A stretch of 64,000 nt of DNA from Saccharothrix sp. ALI-22-I (GCF_001984175.1 NZ_MTQP01000068.1:372001-436000), one strand, 5' to 3'. Positions 45,393-54,563 are shown, counted from the first letter of the stretch. Numbers and translations are program-made. The notes: generated from the sequence alone by a model not told the origin.

Positions 45393-47195
45393 TCAGGACG
45401 CAGGCGGCGGCGAGTCGTCGCGGTACTTGCCGTCCTCCAGCCGCGCCTTCTCCTCGGCCGTCCCGAACCGCTGCACGTCCCGGTCCCGCATGAACCCCAG
45501 CGGATCCGGCGCGTGCAGCCGCAGCAGTATCCGGTTCACGTCCTCGGGCCCGCGCCGCGCGGTCAACTTGCTGATCATCACCATGGTCAGGAACGCCACC
45601 GGCACGGTCACCAGCGCCGGCTGCGAGAACACCGACGGCGCCCACTGCCCGGTGTACGAGCTGACCACGGTGACCACCTGCGCCCCGATCACCAGCCCGC
45701 CGCCGACCACCAGCCCGGCCATCGCGCCGACCCACGTCAGCCCGCGCCACCAGATCCCCAGCAGCAGCAACGGGCAGAACGTCGACGCCGCCAGCGCGAA
45801 CGACATCGCCACCGTCAACGACGCGTCCGACGTCGGCAGCAGCAGCGCCAACCCGATCGCCAACGCGCCGATCAACACCGTCGCCCACCGGAAATCGCGC
45901 ACCTTGCCCGGCAGGATGTCCGTCGACACCACCCCGGCCACCGACACCAGCAGCCCCGACGACGTGGACAGGAACGCCGCGAACGCGCCCGCCGCCACGA
46001 CCGCGCCCAGCACCTGCCCCAGCAGGTTCGGCTGCATCGTGCTCGGCAGCAGCAGCACCGCCGTGTCCGTCTTCCCCGTCACCAGCAACTGCGGCAGGTA
46101 CTGGCGCGAGATCACCCCCAGCACGGTGGGGAACAGGTAGAACAACCCCAGCAGGTACAGCACGTGCAACGCCGTGCGCCGAGCCGCCCGCCCGTCCGGG
46201 TTGGTGTAGAACCGCACCAGCACGTGCGGCAGCCCCATGGTCCCCAGGAACGTGGCGAAGATCAGCGAGTACGTCTCGAACAGCCCGGTCAGCCCGTCGG
46301 TCTGGGGCCGCAGCCAGTCGTGGTTCGACGTCGGCGAGCCCTCGACCACCGGCACCGGCGACCCCGCCTCGAACCGCAACTCGGTCTCCGCGCCCACCTC
46401 GTACAGGCCGGGCGTCAGGTACATCGCGCCGTTGGCGGGCGCCCCGTTCACCCGCCCGGTCGCGGACAGCTCCATCGCCACGTCGACGCGCACCCACACC
46501 GGGTCCACCGTCGTCACTTCCACGTCCTCGGGGAACCGCAGCACACCGTCGGCGTCCACCGGCTGCGCGCCGTTGCCCGGCCCGGCGAGGAAGATCGTGA
46601 ACAGCACGAACGTCGGCGCGGCGATCGCGAAGAGCTTGCCCCAGTACTGGAACGCCTGCACCAGCGTGATCGCGCGCATCCCGCCGCCGAGGACGTTCAC
46701 CACCACGATCACGGTCACCACCGCGCCGCCCAGCCACGCGGGCAGGCCGGTGATCGTGTTCAACGTCAACCCGGCCGACTGCAACTGCGGCACCAGGTAC
46801 AGCACGCCGATGCAGATCACGAAGAACGTGCAGAACTTGCGCAGGTTCGACGACCCCAGCCGCGCCTCGGCGAAGTCCGGCAACGTGTACGCGCCGGACC
46901 GCCGCAGCGGCGCGGCCACGAACAGCATCATCGCCAGATACCCCGCCGTGAACCCGATCGGGTACCACAGCGCGTCGATGCCGTCCTTGAGCACGAGCCC
47001 CGCCACACCCAGGAACGACGCGGCGGACAGGTACTCGCCGGAGATCGCGGCGGCGTTGCGGGTGGCCGGGACGGCACGGCGGGCCACCAGGAAATCCGGT
47101 GTCGTGTTCGCGCGGCGGGAACCCACGTAGCCCAGCAGGAACGTCAACGCCGCCATGACGCCGACGAGCACCAGGCTCCAGGGGGTCTGGATCAC
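45393..47195 (-). CDS. second sodium:solute symporter (SSS family)
   Basis: The 600-residue protein has about 13 membrane helices with GEYLSAASFLGVAGLVL and GTMGLPHVLVRFYTNPDGRA, like ActP. It has a roughly 90-residue extracellular or cytosolic insertion (about 210-300, beginning GNGAQPVDADGVLRF) absent from ActP. The substrate is presumably a carboxylate. GTG 47193-47195 overlaps the small membrane gene (GTGA), which in turn overlaps a LytTR regulator. The whole set is a regulator-plus-transporter operon, unlike the neighbouring DUF485-ActP pair. Paralogue of 43022-44608. Confidence 0.88.
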   Translation of the reverse strand: MIQTPWSLVLVGVMAALTFLLGYVGSRRANTTPDFLVARRAVPATRNAAAISGEYLSAASFLGVAGLVLKDGIDALWYPIGFTAGYLAMMLFVAAPLRRSGAYTLPDFAEARLGSSNLRKFCTFFVICIGVLYLVPQLQSAGLTLNTITGLPAWLGGAVVTVIVVVNVLGGGMRAITLVQAFQYWGKLFAIAAPTFVLFTIFLAGPGNGAQPVDADGVLRFPEDVEVTTVDPVWVRVDVAMELSATGRVNGAPANGAMYLTPGLYEVGAETELRFEAGSPVPVVEGSPTSNHDWLRPQTDGLTGLFETYSLIFATFLGTMGLPHVLVRFYTNPDGRAARRTALHVLYLLGLFYLFPTVLGVISRQYLPQLLVTGKTDTAVLLLPSTMQPNLLGQVLGAVVAAGAFAAFLSTSSGLLVSVAGVVSTDILPGKVRDFRWATVLIGALAIGLALLLPTSDASLTVAMSFALAASTFCPLLLLGIWWRGLTWVGAMAGLVVGGGLVIGAQVVTVVSSYTGQWAPSVFSQPALVTVPVAFLTMVMISKLTARRGPEDVNRILLRLHAPDPLGFMRDRDVQRFGTAEEKARLEDGKYRDDSPPPAS

Positions 47196-47632
47196 CGGTC
47201 CACCGAACTCACGAAATCGTGCTCATGCCTCTCGGCGAGTCTGCGGTACGCGTAGCCCACGCCGTAGCAGAGCGGGAACGGCAGCAGGCCCAGCAGCAGC
47301 CACGGCAGCCGCACACCCACCAGCTGCACCTCCGACAGCCACGGCAGCAGGTAGAACGTCACCGGCAGCAGCGCCAGGAACACCAGCGTGCCGCCGCCCA
47401 ACGCCAGACCGGTGCGGAACTGCGTCTTGATCAGCTCGCGGATCAGCTTCTCGCCGACGCTGGTCTGCTCCTCCAGCTCGATGATCGTGCGCAGCACCCG
47501 ACTGCGGCCACGCGGGTCCGCCAGCACCACCCGCCGACGGCGGTTCTTGCGCGCCGGCGCAGACGGCCATGCGTCGCGTTCGGCCGGCTGCGGCTGGTCT
47601 GGTTGGCCGGGGGGGCCGGAGTGCTTGGTCAT
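47192..47632 (-). CDS. small two-helix membrane protein, symporter partner
   Basis: The 146-residue protein begins with a proline-rich, then basic region (1-55), followed by two membrane segments (about 78-98 and 105-125) and a short basic tail. DUF485 proteins also couple to SSS symporters but share little sequence with it; it seems to fill the same slot in this operon. ATG 47630-47632 overlaps the LytTR stop (ATGA), and its stop overlaps the symporter start (GTGA). Function otherwise unknown. Confidence 0.78.
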   Translation of the reverse strand: MTKHSGPPGQPDQPQPAERDAWPSAPARKNRRRRVVLADPRGRSRVLRTIIELEEQTSVGEKLIRELIKTQFRTGLALGGGTLVFLALLPVTFYLLPWLSEVQLVGVRLPWLLLGLLPFPLCYGVGYAYRRLAERHEHDFVSSVDR

Positions 47633-48489
47633 CCCCAACTGCTCTTGGGGGGACGCACGATCCGCTCCTTCAGCTCACGCGTGTGCCGCCGGCTGACCGG
47701 CAGCTCCTTCGCGTCCTCACCGGAGCCGATCACCACCGCGTACCCGTTCGACGTCATCCGCAGCTCGGTCACCAGCGGCAGCGCCACCAGGAACGAGCGG
47801 TGGATGCGCACGAACCCGGCGTTCTCCCAGCGCTCTTCGAGCTGCGCCAACGGGATGCGCACCAGGTGGCTCGCGCCGTCGCTGGTGTGCAGGCGCGCGT
47901 AGTCGCCCTGCGCTTCGACGTAGCGGACGGTGGCCCGGGGCACGAGCTTGATCGTGCCACCCAACTCGACCGGGATCACCTCGTCGTCCTGCGTTTCCGC
48001 CGCGGCGGGCTCGGGGGTGACCGCCGGTGCCGCGGCGACCCGGTCGACGACCCGCGAGATCGCCTTGTTGATCCGGTCCTCGTTGATCGGCTTGGTCACG
48101 AAGTCCAACGCGCCCACCTCGAACGCCACCACGGCCTCCGAGTGCTCGACTCCCGTGACGAACACCAACGCCGGTGGCGCGCGGAACGCGCCGAGCACGC
48201 GCGCGAGGTCCGTGCCGCTCAGGCCGGGCATGTTGATGTCGGCGAACACGGCATCGACCGGCGGTAGCCCTGCCCGTGTGCGGTCCATCACTTCGACGTC
48301 GTAGTCACCCCGGAGGATGCGCAGTGCCTCGGCCGCGTCGAAGGCCGTGAGCACGCGTCGAATGTGCGGGCTGCTTTCGAGCAGGTACTTGATCTCGCTC
48401 AGACCGGGTGCCTCGTCGTCCACCGCAAGAACGAGGAGGCCGGTGTTGTCCGTGCGATTGTTCACTGGGGTACTCACTGTGCCGCGCAT
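47629..48489 (-). CDS. LytTR-family response regulator
   Basis: The 286-residue protein has a receiver domain (about 18-140) with phospho-acceptor Asp in PVDAVFADINMPGLSG and Lys in GALDFVTKPI. A linker rich in Ala/Pro follows, then a LytTR DNA-binding domain (about 180-280) with VRYVEAQGDYARLHT and FVRIHRSFLVAL. LytTR regulators bind direct repeats and in many bacteria control transport of pyruvate or other carboxylates. Co-translated with the small membrane gene and the second symporter. The partner kinase at 49681-50940 lies upstream on the same strand. Alternative start: GTG 48477. Confidence 0.92.
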   Translation of the reverse strand: MRGTVSTPVNNRTDNTGLLVLAVDDEAPGLSEIKYLLESSPHIRRVLTAFDAAEALRILRGDYDVEVMDRTRAGLPPVDAVFADINMPGLSGTDLARVLGAFRAPPALVFVTGVEHSEAVVAFEVGALDFVTKPINEDRINKAISRVVDRVAAAPAVTPEPAAAETQDDEVIPVELGGTIKLVPRATVRYVEAQGDYARLHTSDGASHLVRIPLAQLEERWENAGFVRIHRSFLVALPLVTELRMTSNGYAVVIGSGEDAKELPVSRRHTRELKERIVRPPKSSWG

Positions 48490-48550
48490 CTTGCCGACCC
48501 GGCGGGGTCGCTGTCTACGCCGGTTGCCGGACGGCCGCGTGGCCGTGACC

Positions 48551-49417
48551 TCACAAGCCGAATCGCGACCAGCGCGCCCGCTCCTCCAGAGCCGCCAACC
48601 CCTCCACCAGGAAGTCGCCCGATCGGGTGGTCGCGCCGGCGAGTCCGAGGCGGGCGAGCAGGGGTCGGCGCGGTTCCGCGATGGCGATGTCCGCGTCCGG
48701 GTAGCGCTTGGCCACGACGCCGCGCAGCGTGCCGATGCCGTCCACCAAGCCGAGTTCGAGCGCCTTGGCCCCGGTCCACACCTCGCCGTTGAACAGCTCG
48801 TCGTCGGTGGCCTTGAGCTTGGCGCCGCGGCGTTCCTTCACCCAGTCGGCGAACTGCTCGTGCAGCTGCGCCTGCAGGCCCTTGAGCCACACGACGTCGT
48901 CCGGCTTCTCCGGGCTGAACGGGTCGAGCCGGACCTTGTTCTCACCGGCCGCGTAGACACGCCGCTGGACGCCGTAGCGCTCGATCAGACCGTCGAGGCC
49001 GAAACCCGCGCTGACCACGCCGATCGAGCCCACCAGGGACGTGCCGTGCGCGTAGATCTCGTCGCCGGCGCAGGCCAGCCAGTAGCCACCGGAAGCCGCC
49101 AGGTCCTCGCAGAACGCCAGGACCGGCACCTTCTTCTTCGCGGCCAGCTCGCGGACCCGTTCGGCGACCAGCGCGGACTGGGTCGGCGCGCCACCGGGCG
49201 AGTTGATCAGCAGCGCGACCGCGACCAACCGGTCGTGGTCGAACGCGCGGGTCAGCGCGCTCTCCACGTTCTGCATGTTGATGGTGTTGCGGGCCATCGG
49301 CGTAGGCGTCGGCGTGATCACGCCGTGCAGGCGGACGGCGGCCACCACGGGTCCGCGCTCGGTCCGCTCACTGACGATCCTCGGCAGCCGGGCCGCGATC
49401 TTGTCCGTGACGCTCAT
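48551..49417 (-). CDS. sppA: S49 family peptidase (SppA/SohB-like)
   Basis: The 288-residue protein has the S49 fold: VAVALLINSPGGAPTQSALV, then CEDLAASGGYWLACAGDEIY, where the Ser of ASGG is the nucleophile, followed by SLVGSIGVVSAGFG. It is the short single-domain version. The N-terminus (MSVTDKIAARLPRIVSERTE) has no clear signal anchor, so it may be cytoplasmic or peripheral. It degrades signal peptides or membrane-derived peptides by family analogy. ATG 49415-49417; the segment upstream does not resemble family sequence. Confidence 0.9.
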   Translation of the reverse strand: MSVTDKIAARLPRIVSERTERGPVVAAVRLHGVITPTPTPMARNTINMQNVESALTRAFDHDRLVAVALLINSPGGAPTQSALVAERVRELAAKKKVPVLAFCEDLAASGGYWLACAGDEIYAHGTSLVGSIGVVSAGFGLDGLIERYGVQRRVYAAGENKVRLDPFSPEKPDDVVWLKGLQAQLHEQFADWVKERRGAKLKATDDELFNGEVWTGAKALELGLVDGIGTLRGVVAKRYPDADIAIAEPRRPLLARLGLAGATTRSGDFLVEGLAALEERARWSRFGL

Positions 49418-49489
49418 GCCCCCGACCTTACGTGTGACCGGAGGTCCGGTGCGTCCTGGAACACCCGCGAACACGGCTAATATCGAGCG

Positions 49490-49657
49490 GTGACGTTCAA
49501 CCCGATCCGGTGGCTCGAACGCTACGTCGAGTGGTGGGACGACCGGGGCCGGCAGAACGCGGACGGCCCGACCGCCATGCACGTCTACTGGATGTGGATC
49601 GCGTGGAGCGTGTGCGCGGTCATGATGGTCACGGTCCTGGCCGTCGCCGCGGCCTGA
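49490..49657 (+). CDS. 55-residue single-pass membrane protein
   Basis: GTG 49490 opens a 55-codon gene on the plus strand. It has a tryptophan-rich start (NPIRWLERYVEWWDDRGRQN), a short acidic spacer, and one membrane helix at about residues 32-53 (YWMWIAWSVCAVMMVTVLAV). TGA 49655-49657 ends it. Codon use fits its neighbours. It lies between divergent genes and just before the sensor kinase, whose 3' end it faces. No homologue is recognised, but a tiny aromatic-rich membrane protein in a regulator locus could be a modulator. Confidence 0.6.
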   Translation: MTFNPIRWLERYVEWWDDRGRQNADGPTAMHVYWMWIAWSVCAVMMVTVLAVAAA

Positions 49658-49680
49658 TCTTCACCGCGTCGCGAGCAGCG

Positions 49681-50940
49681 TCAGGCGCGGATGGCGGGCT
49701 GCTCAGTGGTGTCCTCCAGCCGCGGCGGCACCAGCGGCAGGTTCGTGCGCACGCCCCGGCTGTACTTCGGGATCTTCAGGATGATCTTCATGCCGGCGTC
49801 CGGCGCGGTCTCCACGACCAGCGCGTAGTCGTCGCCGAACACCGCCCGCATCCGGTGGTTGATGTTGCCCAGGCCGACGTGCGCCCCGGTCTGGTGGGCG
49901 TCCTTCAGGTCATCGAACAGCCGGTCCGGGTCCATGCCCACGCCGTCGTCCTCGACCGAGATGAGCGCTTCCGCGCCGTTGTCCTCGGCGATGATCGTGA
50001 GCAGTCCGCCGCCGGGCTTCTTCGCCAGCCCGTGCCGGACGGCGTTCTCCACCAGCGGCTGCAACACCAGGAACGGCAGCACGACCTGCAACACCTCGGG
50101 CGCGATCTTCAGCCGCACGTTCAGCCTCGGCCCGTACCGCGCCTGCTCGATGGTCAGGTAGCGGTGGATGTTGGTCAGCTCGTCGGACAGCGTGGTGAAG
50201 AAACCCTCGGTGCGGAACGAGTAGCGGGTGAACTCGGCGAACTCCTGCAACAGCTCCCGCGCGTGCGCCGGGTCGGTGCGGATCAGCGACGAGATCGTGT
50301 TCAGCGCGTTGTAGACGAAGTGCGGCGAGATCTGCGCCCGCAGCGCCCTGACCTCGGCCTGCGCCAACGCCTGCCGGGACTTCTGCAGCACTTCCAGCTC
50401 CAGCTGGGTGGAGACGAACCGCGCGGTCTCCTCGGCCATCCGGATCTGCCGCTTGTTCGCCACGCCGCTGACCACGATCAACGTGCCGGCGACCTCGCTC
50501 TCCACCACCAGCGGCACGATCACGGCGCTGTGCAGCGAACACGGGCCGGGCAGCTCGCAGTCCAGCTTGCGGTGCTCGACGTGCTCCTTGTGGCCCTCGC
50601 CGATGGCGCGCTCGATGTAGGTGCGCAGGAACTCGTAGTGGTCGTTGGCCCCGCCGTCCCACGACAGCAGCGTGCCCTCGTGGTCGGTGATGCCGACCGC
50701 GACGCACCGCAGCATCTCCCGCAGGTGCGGGGTGGCCTTGTTCGCCGCGTCCTCGGTCAGCCCTTCACGCAGGTCTGCCGACGCCTTCGACATGCGGTGC
50801 AGCATGTCCATGACGGCGTCTTCGACCGACGTGCTGACCCGGCGGGCACGGCACAGCATCACGAAGAGGCCCAGAACGGCCAGGGTCGCGATGAGTCCGA
50901 GCACAGCGCGCTCGGTGAGGAGGTCCTGCACGGCGTCCAT
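49681..50940 (-). CDS. LytS/YpdA-type sensor histidine kinase
   Basis: The 419-residue kinase has one N-terminal membrane segment (about 8-30), a GAF-like region (about 50-185) and a His_kinase domain. That domain contains LRAQISPHFVYNALNTISSL, the LytS-type phospho-acceptor (QINPHFxxN variant with QISPHFVYN). A HATPase follows, with LVENAVRHGLAKKPGG and VEDDGVGMDPDRL. It pairs with the LytTR regulator at 47629, which is the only LytTR in the window. The signal is unknown, perhaps a carboxylate substrate of the nearby symporter. ATG 50940 is preferred; ATG 50967 adds nine residues. Confidence 0.92.
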   Translation of the reverse strand: MDAVQDLLTERAVLGLIATLAVLGLFVMLCRARRVSTSVEDAVMDMLHRMSKASADLREGLTEDAANKATPHLREMLRCVAVGITDHEGTLLSWDGGANDHYEFLRTYIERAIGEGHKEHVEHRKLDCELPGPCSLHSAVIVPLVVESEVAGTLIVVSGVANKRQIRMAEETARFVSTQLELEVLQKSRQALAQAEVRALRAQISPHFVYNALNTISSLIRTDPAHARELLQEFAEFTRYSFRTEGFFTTLSDELTNIHRYLTIEQARYGPRLNVRLKIAPEVLQVVLPFLVLQPLVENAVRHGLAKKPGGGLLTIIAEDNGAEALISVEDDGVGMDPDRLFDDLKDAHQTGAHVGLGNINHRMRAVFGDDYALVVETAPDAGMKIILKIPKYSRGVRTNLPLVPPRLEDTTEQPAIRA

Positions 50941-51140
50941 GCTGTGCTGCGGGGGCGGTATAGGCAAGGGATCGGACGCGCGAAACGCTCACATCCGATG
51001 AATTGGCGACAACCGTGGCAGAGCGCTTACCCAATCGGATTACGAGAACGGGTGTCGATCACGGAGAGTGGGTGCGACCCGATCATTCGGCGAGTCGCAC
51101 CCCACGGCCTCGGCGGTCACCGGGTCGGCGCTCACCCGCG

Positions 51141-51458
51141 TCAGCGCCGACCGCGGGCGGGCGGGCCCGCCTCGTACGGTGTCGTGGTCGTTGTCTTCGC
51201 CGTCGTCTTCGTCGGGTCGTCCGAGTCCTTGCACTCCAACAGCTCGACCAAGTCCGCCAACTCCGGATCGTCCAGCAGGTCCAGCTTGTCCAGGATGCGG
51301 CAGATCACGTCGCCGAACCTGGCCTCCGACACGGCGGCGTTGGGGTCGTCGTTCTTCTCGGGCACGGCGACCTTGTCGGGCACGGCGACAGCGTTGCCGA
51401 CGAGCGTGCCGGCGGCGAGGGTGAGTCCGGCCAGTGCCGCGGCGATTCGGGTCCTCAT
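51141..51458 (-). CDS. small secreted protein of unknown function
   Basis: The 105-residue precursor has a signal peptide MRTRIAAALAGLTLAAGTLV followed by GNAVA, an AVA-type cleavage site. The mature part has two Cys (VICRILDKLDLL, LLECKDSD), an acidic helical core, and a Thr/Lys-rich disordered tail. GGAGGAGCC lies just before ATG 51456-51458. No family is recognised. It stands alone, 200 bp from the start of the LytS kinase gene. Confidence 0.7.
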   Translation of the reverse strand: MRTRIAAALAGLTLAAGTLVGNAVAVPDKVAVPEKNDDPNAAVSEARFGDVICRILDKLDLLDDPELADLVELLECKDSDDPTKTTAKTTTTTPYEAGPPARGRR

Positions 51459-51560
51459 GGCTCCTCCTGGTAGTCGTTCGGACACACCAGGGAATTCCTC
51501 ACAGCGTGGACTTCAGCCGAAGCCCATCCGGATGTGTGAGTGCTCAAGGAGGGAGATGAG

Positions 51561-52424
51561 CTACTTCAGCAGCCGCGACATCCGCCGGTCGGCCAGCGGC
51601 TTGCCGCCGGTCTGGCAGGTCGGGCAGTACTGGAACGCCTTGTCCGCGAACGACACCTCGCGCACCGTGTCACCGCACACCGGGCACGGCAGACCGGTCC
51701 GCGCGTGCACCCTCAGCCCGGACCGCTTTTCACCCTTCAGGGTCGCCGCGGCCTGGCCCACGGACCGCGCCACCGCGTCCGTCAGCACGCCGACCAGCGC
51801 CTCGTGCAGCCGGTCCAACGCCTCCGCGGGCAGCTTGCCCGCCGTCGCGTACGGCGACAGCCGGGCGGTGTGCATGATCTCGTCGGAGTACGCGTTGCCG
51901 ACGCCCGCCATCAGCGTCTGATCGGTCAACGCGGTCTTCAGCCGCTCGGTGCGGCCCGCGAACAGGTCCTCCAGCTGGGTCCGCGTCACCGACAGCGCGT
52001 CCGGCCCCAGCCGGGCGATGCCCGGCACGTCCGCCGGGTCGTGCACGACCCACGCGGCCAGGCCCTTCTTGGTGCCCGCCTCGGTCAGGTCGAACCCCGG
52101 CCCCTCCCCCGGCGGACCCAGGTGCACGCGCAGCGCCAACGGTCCCTTGCCCGGCTTGAGCGGCGCCGCCGACAGGTGCTCCGACCAGCGCAGCCACCCG
52201 GCCCGCGCCAGGTGCACCACCAGGTGCAGCCCGTCGCAGTCCACGTCCAGGTGCTTGCCGAACCGGCCCGCGCCGGTCACCTCGCGACCCTGGAGATCGG
52301 TCCACGGCGGCGTGAACGTCTTCAACACCTGCAACGACGCGACGTCCACCCGGTGCACGCGCCGTCCGACGGCGTTTTCGCGCAGGTGGTGGGCGAGCGC
52401 CTCGACCTCGGGGAGTTCCGGCAC
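51561..52424 (-). CDS. Fpg/Nei family DNA glycosylase
   Basis: The 287-residue enzyme starts MPELPEVEALAHHL, with catalytic Pro2 and Glu3 after Met removal. It has the helix-two-turn-helix region AGVGNAYSDEIMHTARLSPY and a C-terminal zinc finger (CPVCGDTVREVSFADKAFQY, then CPTC). It excises oxidised bases and cuts the abasic site. GNAYSDEI follows the Fpg/Nei pattern; the Nei versus Fpg choice cannot be settled by eye. It precedes a membrane gene on the same strand. Confidence 0.95.
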   Translation of the reverse strand: MPELPEVEALAHHLRENAVGRRVHRVDVASLQVLKTFTPPWTDLQGREVTGAGRFGKHLDVDCDGLHLVVHLARAGWLRWSEHLSAAPLKPGKGPLALRVHLGPPGEGPGFDLTEAGTKKGLAAWVVHDPADVPGIARLGPDALSVTRTQLEDLFAGRTERLKTALTDQTLMAGVGNAYSDEIMHTARLSPYATAGKLPAEALDRLHEALVGVLTDAVARSVGQAAATLKGEKRSGLRVHARTGLPCPVCGDTVREVSFADKAFQYCPTCQTGGKPLADRRMSRLLK

Positions 52425-52451
52425 CGCAACAGTGTCACCCGCGCGACGCGA

Positions 52452-52886
52452 TCAGTCGACCGGTTGCAGCGGACCGTCCAGATCGGGCAGCGAGTACATC
52501 TCGATCTTGCGGGCCACGTTGGCGACCTCGTTGCGCACGGTCAGGAAGCCGCGCACCGAGCCGATCCACCGCTCCGGCGGCAGCTCCTCGGTCTTCTTCG
52601 ACTCGGCCGCCACCAGCCACGGCCGCCGCACCGCCCAGCGCACCGGGAAGAACAGGAACACCAGGATCAGCGCCACGATCAGCCACGCCGGCACGACCAC
52701 CTCCACCGGCGTCCACGCCACCAGCACGACGCCCATCACGATCACCAGCCCGAGCATCATCACGCCCGGACCGTGACCGCCGCTCACGTCGTGCTCGAAG
52801 TCGGCGTCGGCCGAGGGGTTGCGCCACTCGATCTGACTGCGAACCGTCCACATCCGACCGTCAGCGCCGCGCACCAGCCGCGTCAT
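52452..52886 (-). CDS. conserved two-helix membrane protein beside Fpg/Nei
   Basis: The 144-residue protein begins MTRLVRGADGRMWTVRSQIE, has two membrane helices at about 45-62 and 65-87, and ends in a soluble region (KKTEELPPERWIGSVRGFLT). I do not recognise a domain by name; the gene is often next to the glycosylase in actinobacteria. The 27-bp gap between the two on the same strand suggests co-transcription. The GGAGACGGTG before the start acts as the ribosome site. Confidence 0.7.
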   Translation of the reverse strand: MTRLVRGADGRMWTVRSQIEWRNPSADADFEHDVSGGHGPGVMMLGLVIVMGVVLVAWTPVEVVVPAWLIVALILVFLFFPVRWAVRRPWLVAAESKKTEELPPERWIGSVRGFLTVRNEVANVARKIEMYSLPDLDGPLQPVD

Positions 52887-52971
52887 CACCGTCTCCTCAA
52901 GACGTCGAGCGATCACTCAGCGTTTCCCACGCTACCGGCAAAGTCTTGCACCTCGTGGGTGAAACCCGCAG

Positions 52972-54315
52972 TTACCGGGGCGCGAGGCGGCCCGGCGACG
53001 GGTAGACGGTCACCGTCGTCGGCGTGAGGACCGGCTTCGCCACCTCGGTGGAGGTCACGGCGATGTTGGGCGGCTCGTTCGCGGTGGTCGTGGTGGACAG
53101 CAGCGCCGAGCCGGAGTCCGTCGTGGTGACCGGCGCCGACGTCTTGCCGCTCGGCAGGGTGCGCGGTTCGGCAGGGAGGGTGGAGCCGGTCGTCGTCACC
53201 TCCGGCGGCGCGGCCGGGACGTCGGCGGACGTGGTCGGCGCCGGTGCGGACCGCTCCACCTGCATCGTCTTCGTGTGCACGACGTGCCGGGCCTCGGCGG
53301 CCGGTGACGTCGCGCTGGTCGCCGTGCCGGTCGCGGTCGAGGTCGTCGAGCCCAGCGCCAGCACGTGCTCGCTGGGCGCGCCGTTCGGGCCGGGCTGCAC
53401 CAGCGCCGGACCGGGCGCGCCGGTGAACGTCCCGGCCAGCACCCCGAGCAGCCCCACGGCCGCGACCGAGGCGGCGGACGCGAGCACCAGCTTCACCCGT
53501 CCGGTCAGCCACGCGGCCTTGCCGACCACCACCGGGCCGAGCACGGCGGGCGCGAGGAACGCGGCCGCGGTCACCGGCACGGCGATGCTGGCCGCGTGCG
53601 CCCGCAGCGTCGAGCACACCTCGGCCAGCTCGGCGTGCAGCGCGTTGCAGGAGGAACACGTCTGGAGGTGCTTGCGGATGCGCTTCTGCTCCGAGCCCTG
53701 CGAACCGCCCGCCGTGTAGACGCCCAGCTTCGCCACCACCGAGCTGCACGCGCGCGGACCGGTGTCCTCGGCCAGGTGCGCCTGCAGGTACGCCGCGCGC
53801 AGCCCCTCGCGGGCCCGACGGGCCAGTGCCGCCATCGCGTTCGGGCTCAGGCCGTAGCCGGCCGCGACCGCCGCGGGCCGCTCGCCCTCCACCTCGACCT
53901 GCCACAGCACCGTGCGCCACCGCTCCGGCAGGCTGGTGAACGCGCGGGAGATCAACGTGTGCTCCGGCCGCCGCGCGGTGACGTCCGGCAGCGGCTCGAC
54001 CCGCCGGCTCAGCTCCTCGTCCTCCACCGGCACGTCCCGCCGCCGCCCGCTCCACTCCCACGCCACGCGGCGTGCGACGGTCAGCAGGTAGGTGCGGACG
54101 TGGTCGGTCGGACCGGTGCCCCGGCGGATCGCCTGGAGCACCCGGAAGAACGCCTCCGCGGTCAGGTCGTCGGCCTCGGCGTGTTCACGCACGTGCCGCA
54201 GGGCGAACCGACGAACGGCGTCGGCGTGACGGGTGAACAGCTCCCCGAACGCGCCATCGTCACCCGCCCTGACCCTGGCGAGCAGTTCCCGGTCGAAATC
54301 GGCATCTCCGGCCAT
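52972..54315 (-). CDS. ECF sigma factor fused to a zinc-type anti-sigma region and membrane tail
   Basis: The 447-residue protein starts with sigma regions 2 and 4 (about 5-165): FGELFTRHADAVRRFALRHV, then LTSLPERW-like and GLSPNAMAALARRAREGLRA. It continues into a zinc-binding anti-sigma segment RKHLQTCSSCNALHAEL (HxxxCxxC, about 200-220), a membrane helix (about 255-285) and a long Thr/Ser-rich extracellular tail. Normally sigma and anti-sigma are separate proteins, so one chain could be self-inhibiting and membrane-tethered until proteolysed. ATG 54313-54315 is preferred to TTG 54357. Confidence 0.85.
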   Translation of the reverse strand: MAGDADFDRELLARVRAGDDGAFGELFTRHADAVRRFALRHVREHAEADDLTAEAFFRVLQAIRRGTGPTDHVRTYLLTVARRVAWEWSGRRRDVPVEDEELSRRVEPLPDVTARRPEHTLISRAFTSLPERWRTVLWQVEVEGERPAAVAAGYGLSPNAMAALARRAREGLRAAYLQAHLAEDTGPRACSSVVAKLGVYTAGGSQGSEQKRIRKHLQTCSSCNALHAELAEVCSTLRAHAASIAVPVTAAAFLAPAVLGPVVVGKAAWLTGRVKLVLASAASVAAVGLLGVLAGTFTGAPGPALVQPGPNGAPSEHVLALGSTTSTATGTATSATSPAAEARHVVHTKTMQVERSAPAPTTSADVPAAPPEVTTTGSTLPAEPRTLPSGKTSAPVTTTDSGSALLSTTTTANEPPNIAVTSTEVAKPVLTPTTVTVYPSPGRLAPR

Positions 54316-54563
54316 CCCGCCCGGCACCTCCCGCCCTGCCCGTGGTCCAGTGGTCAAGATGCCACAGTCGGCTGGTTGTCGCCCGAAGTGATAGCGAGCC
54401 GATACCGAAGACCCATCGGACGACGCGGGCCGTTCGGCCTAATCAGGGCACCTGCGCATCCGATCAAGGCCACTCGCGGTCGGTGACGAGCCGGTCACGG
54501 GAAGGCGTCAGGTGGTGGGCGACCGGGCGGCAGTCCGGCCGGTGACGAGTAGTCTCCTGCCGC

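Noticed and set aside
51540..53027. Plus-strand frame of about 495 codons across the Fpg/Nei gene
   Set aside because: Arg/His/Gln-rich shadow of the glycosylase; no motif or start site of its own.
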